Assembly (NCBI GenBank): GCA_030834835.1 | Contig: JAUQXD010000783.1 | Location: 1 to 9,778, forward strand | Length of the DNA: 9,778 bases | Origin: Thermoflexales bacterium | GTDB taxonomy: Bacteria > Chloroflexota > Anaerolineae > Fen-1058 | Reading direction: 5' to 3' | Part shown: in pieces, positions 5,521-9,778 of the stretch | How the letters are laid out: each line of letters starts with the position of its first letter | Numbering within the stretch: the stretch's first letter is position 1 | The notes under the pieces: generated by a model | Databases searched by the model: none | Seen by the model: the letters and a program-made list of their open reading frames with translations, nothing else | What the model was told of the DNA's origin: nothing | Program-made: the position numbers and the translations under genes

Positions 5521-7293
5521 TTGGCCGAAACGTTTGCACAAACCCGTTGGACTTTGAAGGCGTTGCTGCCGGCTTATACCGGGCCACAATTGACGGATAA
5601 TCTGTCGCAATTGGAAGAGACCCTGGGCGATCTGGAATCGGCCCGATCGCGCCTCTCGCCCGATTTGCCCGCCGCTGAATTTGTCTCGATTCTTCACCGC
5701 TATGAAACCGTCAGCGAACTGGCCCACCGGCTGGGCGCATACGCCGCGCTCTGGTTCACCGAGAATACCCAGGATCAAGATGCCCTGAATTTCAAGGGCC
5801 GCATCGATCAATTATTGGCGCAGGCCAGCAATCGGATGCTGTTCTTTAGCCTGTGGTTCAAGAGCCTGGACGACGCCCAGGCCGATCGGCTGCTGGCGGC
5901 CAGCGGTGATGTGCGCTATTACCTGGAATCACTGCGCCGCTTCAAGCCATACACCCTGAGCGAGGCCGAGGAACAGATCATCACGTTGAAAGATGTCAAC
6001 GGCATCGACGCGCTGGTGACCGTGTACGACATGATCACGAACAAGTTCGAGTTCACGCTCGAAGTGGATGGCGAAACGAAGAAACTGACGCGCGATGCGC
6101 TGGGCGCGTACGTGCGCCACCCGTCGCCGGACGTGCGCGCGGCCGTGTATCGTGAATTGTATCGAGTGTATGCCGAGCACAGCACATTACTGGCGCAGAT
6201 TTACAATTTCCGGGTGCGTGACTGGCACGCCGAGGCCATCCAGGTACGGCACTATGCCGAGCCGATCTCGGTGCGCAATCTGGGCAACGATATTCCCGAT
6301 GCTGTGACCGATACGCTATTGTCGGTCAGCCGCGCTAATAATCATCTGTTCCAGCGCTATTTCACGCTCAAGGCTAAGTGGCTGGGTCTGCCGAAACTGC
6401 GCCGCTATGACATCTATGCGCCGTTGCTCGAAGCCGAAAAAGAGTACGACTACAACGACTCGGTGCAGCTGGTGCTTGATAGTTTCCGTGACTTCTCGCC
6501 GGTGCTGGCCGATCAGGCGCGGCGCGTCTTTGTGGACGGGCACATCGACGCCGAGGTGCGGCCGGGCAAGCGCGGCGGCGCGTTTTGTTACGGGGTGCTG
6601 CCAGGCGTGTCGCCGTGGGTGCTGGTGAACTTTGCCAATCGTGCGCGTGATGTCGCCACGCTGGCCCACGAGTTGGGTCACGCCATTCACGCGTTGATGG
6701 CGTTCGATCATTCGGTGTTGACCTTCCATTCCTCGCTGCCGTTGGCCGAAACGGCGTCCACCTTCGCCGAGATGCTGCTGACCGATCGGTTGTTGAAGGC
6801 CGAGACGGACGTGGCGGTGCGGCGCGATCTGCTGGCGGGCAAGATCGACGATGCGTACGCCACGGTGCAGCGCCAGGCTTACTTCACGCTCTTCGAGCGC
6901 GAGGCGCACCGCATGGTCGTCGAGAACCGATCGGCGGACGAAATCAGCGCTCATTATCAGGCCAATCTGGCGGAGCAATTTGGCGAGGCGGTCGAGGTGG
7001 CCGACGAGTTCAAGTGGGAGTGGGTTTCAATCCCGCATATCTATCACACGCCGTTCTATACGTATGCCTACAGCTTCGGGCAACTGTTGGTGCTGGCGCT
7101 GTATCAGATGTATCGCAAGGAGGGCAAAGCCTTTGTGCCCAGGTATCTGAAGATCCTGTCGTACGGCGGATCAGAATCGCCGACCAGGATTTTGACTGAG
7201 GCCGGCATCGACATTGCGTCGCCCGCGTTCTGGCAGGGTGGCTTTGACGTGATCAAAGGCTGGATCGACGAATTGGAGAATCTGGAAGCATGA
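5521..7293 (+). CDS. pepF: M3 family oligoendopeptidase (PepF-like zinc metallopeptidase)
   Basis: Cytoplasmic zinc peptidase that cleaves short peptides; no signal peptide or membrane segment is present. Numbered from TTG 5521 the protein has 590 aa, close to the usual 590-610. A helical N-terminal domain runs to about 330. The zinc site is HELGH at 383-387 (bases 6667-6681), with the third ligand E410 in LAETASTFAEMLL. The C-terminal region has YAYSFGQLLVLALYQMYRKEG and a SESPTRIL segment near the end, both typical of the M3B subgroup. The frame extends back to an ATG at 5413, but the promoter lies at 5461-5489 and AGGAGA (5509-5514) sits six bases before TTG 5521. Upstream residues also do not resemble the family. 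The stop overlaps the next gene as ATGA. Divergent from the oxidase gene. Confidence 0.92.
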   Translation: MAETFAQTRWTLKALLPAYTGPQLTDNLSQLEETLGDLESARSRLSPDLPAAEFVSILHRYETVSELAHRLGAYAALWFTENTQDQDALNFKGRIDQLLAQASNRMLFFSLWFKSLDDAQADRLLAASGDVRYYLESLRRFKPYTLSEAEEQIITLKDVNGIDALVTVYDMITNKFEFTLEVDGETKKLTRDALGAYVRHPSPDVRAAVYRELYRVYAEHSTLLAQIYNFRVRDWHAEAIQVRHYAEPISVRNLGNDIPDAVTDTLLSVSRANNHLFQRYFTLKAKWLGLPKLRRYDIYAPLLEAEKEYDYNDSVQLVLDSFRDFSPVLADQARRVFVDGHIDAEVRPGKRGGAFCYGVLPGVSPWVLVNFANRARDVATLAHELGHAIHALMAFDHSVLTFHSSLPLAETASTFAEMLLTDRLLKAETDVAVRRDLLAGKIDDAYATVQRQAYFTLFEREAHRMVVENRSADEISAHYQANLAEQFGEAVEVADEFKWEWVSIPHIYHTPFYTYAYSFGQLLVLALYQMYRKEGKAFVPRYLKILSYGGSESPTRILTEAGIDIASPAFWQGGFDVIKGWIDELENLEA

Positions 7294-7646
7294 CCATCCT
7301 TTATCATCTGGCGCCGATTGAATACTTCCACGCTCAACCGCCCGATCGGCCGTACACGCCCGCCGAGTTCGATCGAGAGGGGTTTATCCACTGCACGCAA
7401 GGTGACGAGCAGTTGGTCATCGTCGCCAATCGTTACTATCGCGCTGATACGCGGGCGTTTCTGGTCGTCGTGATCGATGAAGACCTGGTGACGGCGGAGA
7501 TCAAATATGAGCCGGGCCGCGATGGGGTGTTGTATCCGCACATCTATGGCGCTTTGAATCGCGCCGCCATTGTCAGTGTGCTGCGCATGCCGCGCCTGCC
7601 CGATGGGTCGTTTCAGTTTCCTGATTCCAATGTAACCTATGCATGA
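7290..7646 (+). CDS. DUF952 family protein
   Basis: A 118-aa soluble protein with the DUF952 pattern: an N-terminal LYHLAPIEYF strand/helix (4-13), GFIHCTQGDEQ (31-41), ANRYYR (46-51), a hydrophobic LVVVIDEDLV (58-67), KYEPGRDGVLYPHIYGALNRAAI (in two parts, 72-80 and 81-94). Biochemical function is not established as far as I know. I recall the family being placed near the ADP-ribosyltransferase fold by structure comparison, which I cannot test here. The ATG overlaps the pepF stop (ATGA), so the two are co-transcribed and translationally coupled. That could reflect a shared role, but none is evident. Confidence 0.85.
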   Translation: MTILYHLAPIEYFHAQPPDRPYTPAEFDREGFIHCTQGDEQLVIVANRYYRADTRAFLVVVIDEDLVTAEIKYEPGRDGVLYPHIYGALNRAAIVSVLRMPRLPDGSFQFPDSNVTYA

Positions 7647-7712
7647 TCCGGGGTGCGCTTGCGTGGTTTTTCCCGATAGCTGCACTGGGACTTGAATAGT
7701 ACTCTGGATCAT
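7643..7712 (+). repeat. Inverted repeat at the DUF952 stop codon
   Basis: ATGATCC (7643-7649), containing the DUF952 stop, is the exact complement of GGATCAT (7706-7712). An inner GTGC (7653-7656)/GCAC (7682-7685) can also pair. TTGTTTT follows the right arm. It may be a weak terminator, or the left edge of the structured region downstream. Confidence 0.35.
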
Positions 7713-7750
7713 TGTTTTCCCTGAAGAGATATGTTATCACGATAGTACCT

Positions 7751-8146
7751 CGCGAGCTGACGCTCGTTTCATCCCCGAAACGGCGCGTCGTGCAGTTGAA
7801 CTGTAGCACGTGATTTCGGAAAGGAGGAGCGACGAATTTGAAGAACGGCGTCGAACCACCGGAAAACGTGAGTCCGATGTTCACACAAGCGGCGTCCCGA
7901 GAAACCATATCTCCCTGACCGTTGAGCCGCAGGCTCCGGCCCTCCGTCGCACCAGGCGGCTTCGATTGAGTTGTTCGCTGAAGTTGCCCGTGAGGCAGAT
8001 ACACCATGAGGTGCACCTGACGGTGGCGTGACCCGGGCAGAAGCACACAAGCAGTTTGATGGCTGGTGATTCTCATAACCAAATCGCAATCCTGGTTCAG
8101 GACGGCCAGCCGTAGGCAGTTGAGGTAAGCGGGTAAGCTTCTGCGG
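7751..8146 (+). ncRNA. Candidate structured non-coding RNA, family unassigned
   Basis: No credible gene, but nested complementary segments throughout. CGAGC-tgac-GCTCG (7753-7766). CCGAAA (7775-7780)/TTTCGG (7814-7819) enclosing CGTGC (7789-7793)/GCACG (7806-7810). CGACG (7830-7834)/CGTCG (7849-7853). GTGAG (7868-7872)/TTCAC (7880-7884). GAGA/TCTC (7899-7913). GAGCC-gca-GGCTC (7924-7935) competing with AGCCGC (7925-7930)/GCGGCT (7956-7961). Tandem CACC-atga-GGTG and CACC-tgac-GGTG (about 8003-8025). GCAGAAGC (8037-8044)/GCTTCTGC (8137-8144) enclosing ATGGCTGG (8059-8066)/CCAGCCGT (8106-8113). A terminator follows at 8319-8355. The size and multi-helix layout are reminiscent of large structured RNAs such as orphan HEARO/omega RNAs or ribozyme remnants, but I recognise no diagnostic motif. 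I see no clear own promoter, so it may be the 3' part of the pepF transcript. Confidence 0.4.
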
Positions 8147-8296
8147 AGGATACGGTTCAGGAATAAATGTCAAAATAAACGGACTCGTGATGCCCCACGT
8201 GGATGGTTCAAGTGGCAGTGCCCGGTTTCAAGTAGTGGCAGCCAGCAGCAGGCAGGTCAGGGCGCATTTGAACGGACCAATCGACATCGGACAAGC
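8147..8296. other. Gene-free stretch between candidate RNA and terminator
   Basis: Contains no credible ORF. Visible elements are an 8-bp palindrome CCACGTGG (8195-8202) and two similar blocks TTCAAGTGGCAG and TTCAAGTAGTGGCAG about 20 bp apart. It may be the 3' part of the transcript carrying the candidate structured RNA. Confidence 0.4.
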
Positions 8297-8365
8297 GGGC
8301 CAATTGAATAGCTGTGCCGGGCCACCCACCCAAAAAGTGAGTGGCCCTTTTTGTTCAATTTGCCC
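8297..8365 (+). terminator. Intrinsic terminator inside a larger inverted repeat
   Basis: Core hairpin GGGCCAC (8319-8325)/GTGGCCC (8341-8347), continued by CAC/GTG after one mismatch, then TTTTTGTT. An outer helix GGGC-c-AATTGAA (8297-8308)/TTCAATT-t-GCCC (8354-8365) encloses the whole. It separates the upstream transcript from the trpS leader; the outer right arm abuts the -35 box at 8366. Confidence 0.85.
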
Positions 8366-8395
8366 TTGACATGCGCCGAACGCCTGTGGTACTAT
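8366..8395 (+). promoter_or_regulatory. Promoter of the T-box/trpS transcript
   Basis: A perfect TTGACA (8366-8371), an 18 bp spacer, TACTAT (8390-8395). Predicted start near 8402, immediately upstream of T-box stem I. Confidence 0.82.
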
Positions 8396-8401
8396 CTGGC
8401 C

Positions 8402-8766
8402 CACATAGACATTGACGGGGAAAAGTACACGTCACCCGTGATTGGTCAGAGAGTTGGACGGCAGGCGCTGAAAGTCCGATCCAGTTGCAGACGTGGAATG
8501 GTCCTCCGAGTCGCATGGGCAAAACCAATCGGGAGTAGCTCAGGCCGGAATCGCCACCGTTATCAGGGCAGAGAGTATCGTCACTCAGGCGCAGCGCGCC
8601 GACTTGACCGTACTCGCAAAGTGAGGCTGGCTCAGGCACCTGTCGCATCACAGACAGGTGTTTTGTTTATATAATGAGCGACCTAAAGTGGGTGGCACCA
8701 CGGGCGAATTTAAGCGCTCGTCCCAGACATCGCAGTAGTGCGAGTCGGGACGGGCGCTTTTGTTTT
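8402..8766 (+). promoter_or_regulatory. T-box riboswitch (Trp specifier) with terminator/antiterminator
   Basis: Leader RNA that binds tRNA-Trp and lets transcription continue into trpS when the tRNA is uncharged. Stem I starts with the GACGGGGAAAAGTA box (8414-8427), has AGAGAG (8448-8453), an apical stem TTGGAC (8454-8459)/GTCCGA (8474-8479) with the loop ending CTGAAA, and the specifier loop GAA-TGG-TCCTCCGAG. The specifier TGG is at 8499-8501. A stem III-like hairpin CACCTGTC (8637-8644)/GACAGGTG (8653-8660) is followed by the T-box GTGGGTGGCACCACGGG (8688-8704). Its bulge TGGC (8693-8696) can pair with a GCCA end, fitting the G73 expected of tRNA-Trp. The terminator arm CTCGTCCC follows. 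Codon, bulge and downstream gene all agree on tryptophan. Confidence 0.95.
8712..8766 (+). terminator. T-box regulated intrinsic terminator
   Basis: AAGCGCTCGTCCC (8712-8724) pairs with GGGACGGGCGCTT (8747-8759) with one G-U. Inner extensions are GAC/GTC and TCGC (8730-8733)/GCGA (8740-8743). TTTTGTTTT follows. The left arm overlaps the antiterminator region of the T-box. Confidence 0.92.
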
Positions 8767-8777
8767 AAGGACACTTG

Positions 8778-8804
8778 CACCCGCTGCGCGTGCGCAGTGC
8801 GGTG
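8778..8804 (+). repeat. Hairpin between T-box terminator and trpS
   Basis: CACC (8778-8781)/GGTG (8801-8804) enclosing CTGCG (8784-8788)/CGCAG (8793-8797) with loop CGTG. It lies in the untranslated region after the terminator. There is no T-run, so it is not a terminator. It could stabilise the read-through mRNA; the role is unknown. Confidence 0.4.
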
Positions 8805-8805
8805 T

Positions 8806-8833
8806 GAAGGATGAGGGCGGAAGGATGAAGCCC
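8806..8833 (+). repeat. Degenerate heptamer repeat (GAAGGAT type) in the trpS leader
   Basis: GAAGGATGA occurs at 8806-8814 and again at 8820-8828, spaced exactly 14 bp, or two 7-bp units. It reads in register as GAAGGAT, GAGGGCG, GAAGGAT, GAAGCCC. It is a second heptamer type near the trpS start. Confidence 0.5.
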
Positions 8834-8867
8834 TCGACGCAGTAACTGCAATCATTCTGGAGGAAAC

Positions 8868-9778
8868 ATGAGTACTGTGCTTGAAGTGCAATCCGCAATC
8901 CGCAATCCGCAATCCGCAATTAAGAAGGGCCGCATTCTCACCGGCGATCGGCCCACTGGCCCGCTGCATCTGGGGCACTATGTCGGCACACTGGCCAATC
9001 GGGTGCGGCTGCAAGACGAGTATGAAGTGTTTTTGCTCGCGGCCGATTATCATGCGCTGACCCGCACGATCGACAAAGAACACGTCGCGGCTACGGTCGG
9101 CTACACGCGCCAACTGGTGATGGATTATCTGGCTGTGGGTATCGATCCCGACAAGACCACGATCTACGTGCAATCCGACGTGCCCAGCGTGTGCGAGCTG
9201 CATCTGCTGTTTTCGATGTTGACGACCGTGCCGCGGCTCGAGCGTGTGCCGACGCTGAAGGAAGTCATGGACGCCGAGCATATCGAGCAGCCATCGTATG
9301 GGTTGCTGGGCTATCCGGTGCTGCAGGCTTCCGATATTTTGCACGTGCGCGCGAACCTGGTGCCGGTGGGCAAAGATCAGGCGTCGCATCTGGAAGTGAC
9401 GCGCGAGATTGCGCGACGCTTCAACTTCCTGTACGGCAGCGAAGTCTTCCCTGAACCCGACACGCTGATCGGCGATGTGCCGACGCTGGTGGGCACGGAC
9501 AACAAAGCGAAGATGTCCAAGTCGCTGGGCAACGCGATCATGCTGTCGGATGATGAAGCGACGGTGCGTCAAAAAGTGATGAACATGTACACCGATCCGA
9601 CGCGCATCCGGGCGGACATTCCCGGCAACCCCGATGGCAATCCCGTTTTCCAGTATCACGATGCCTTCAATCCGAATGTGGCCGAGGTCGAAGATTTGAA
9701 GGATCGCTATCGCAAGGGCAAGGTGGGCGATGTGGAAGTGAAGAAGAAATTGAACGTTGCGCTGCAAAACTTCCTTGC
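8868..9778 (+). CDS. trpS: Tryptophanyl-tRNA synthetase (3' partial)
   Basis: Class I aminoacyl-tRNA synthetase that charges tRNA-Trp in the cytoplasm. The frame is open from ATG 8868 to the window end (303 codons), so about the last tenth is missing. The start has GGAGG (8859-8863) four bases upstream. The ATP-binding HIGH-type motif is in RILTGDRPTGPLHLGHYVG, with HLGH encoded around 8968-8981, and the KMSKS loop is AKMSKSLGNA near 9507-9535. Other family blocks are LLAADYHALT, LLGYPVLQASDIL and VPVGKDQASHLEVTREIARRFN. The TGDRPTG form resembles the Firmicutes-type TrpS subgroup. The first 21 or so codons precede the conserved core; 32 bp of them are a CAATCCG heptamer repeat giving the 7-residue period QSAIRNP. 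It is controlled by the upstream T-box. Confidence 0.96.
   Translation, partial: MSTVLEVQSAIRNPQSAIKKGRILTGDRPTGPLHLGHYVGTLANRVRLQDEYEVFLLAADYHALTRTIDKEHVAATVGYTRQLVMDYLAVGIDPDKTTIYVQSDVPSVCELHLLFSMLTTVPRLERVPTLKEVMDAEHIEQPSYGLLGYPVLQASDILHVRANLVPVGKDQASHLEVTREIARRFNFLYGSEVFPEPDTLIGDVPTLVGTDNKAKMSKSLGNAIMLSDDEATVRQKVMNMYTDPTRIRADIPGNPDGNPVFQYHDAFNPNVAEVEDLKDRYRKGKVGDVEVKKKLNVALQNFL
8889..8920 (+). repeat. Heptanucleotide tandem repeat (CAATCCG x4.6) within trpS
   Basis: Four perfect CAATCCG units (8889-8916) plus CAAT. It lies in frame just after the start codon region. Three units make seven codons, so the peptide has period QSAIRNP. One unit gained or lost would shift the frame. Confidence 0.95.

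Noticed and set aside
7573..8082. Minus-strand ORF of 169 codons, and an overlapping one at 7769-8173
   Set aside because: Low-complexity composition, no family motif, weak start context, overlap with the DUF952 3' end, and the region is better explained by RNA-like inverted repeats. It cannot be fully excluded.
7647..8365. Insertion sequence or group II intron
   Set aside because: No transposase or reverse transcriptase frame, no terminal repeats with target duplication, and no recognisable domain V hairpin.
8121..8369. Open frame reading through GLVMPHVDGSSGSARF, considered as an IscB/RRXRR N-terminal remnant next to an omega RNA
   Set aside because: Similarity is limited to a few residues around MP, the frame runs through the intrinsic terminator, and no RuvC or HNH motif follows.
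8889..8920. CRISPR-like repeat array
   Set aside because: The repeat unit is 7 bp without spacers and lies inside a coding frame; no cas genes are present.
8667..9767. Long minus-strand ORF (366 codons)
   Set aside because: It is the antisense shadow of trpS and its T-box; the trpS frame carries clear HIGH and KMSKS motifs, while this frame shows no family motif.

Overview
The window looks like chromosomal DNA from a moderately GC-rich bacterium. A Chloroflexota (Anaerolineae-like) host is my best guess. The reasons are a fused two-permease PhnE, a Trp T-box, tRNAs without an encoded CCA, frequent GTG/TTG starts, and short heptanucleotide repeats around genes. This is an inference, because no taxonomic marker gene is present. 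No insertion sequence, prophage or CRISPR array is visible.

Layout. (1) 1-1488: 3' part of a phosphonate-type ABC permease made of two PhnE halves in one frame, followed by 114 bp of degenerate heptamer repeats. (2) 1603-3836: two family-2 glycosyltransferases flanking a minus-strand hicB-hicA toxin-antitoxin pair. (3) 3833-4244: a complete stable-RNA operon with promoter, tRNA-Ser(UGA), tRNA-Ser(GCU), tRNA-Arg(GCG) and intrinsic terminator. (4) 4331-5377 minus: a Tat-exported, probably lipid-anchored two-domain multicopper oxidase, divergent from (5) 5521-7646, a translationally coupled pair of an M3 oligopeptidase (PepF-like) and a DUF952 protein. Both divergent promoters are readable, with a dyad over the oxidase start site. 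(6) 7647-8365: about 720 bp without a credible gene but dense in nested inverted repeats on the + strand, ending in an intrinsic terminator. I read it as a candidate structured RNA of unassigned family. (7) 8366-8766: promoter plus a complete T-box riboswitch with UGG specifier, UGGC acceptor-binding bulge and terminator, controlling (8) trpS (8868 to the window end), whose first codons contain four CAATCCG heptamers.

Functional links. Region 8 is the tightest regulatory unit: uncharged tRNA-Trp should be sensed by the T-box to raise tryptophanyl-tRNA synthetase. The permease would work with a PhnC/PhnD partner outside the window. The glycosyltransferases suggest surface glycan synthesis. The peptidase and DUF952 protein are coupled by an ATGA overlap, but I cannot name a shared pathway.

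The items most worth a second look are the candidate structured RNA, the frame-shifting heptamer tract inside trpS, the unusual G34 tRNA-Arg, the relic gene boundary inside the fused permease, and the dyads in the oxidase promoter.
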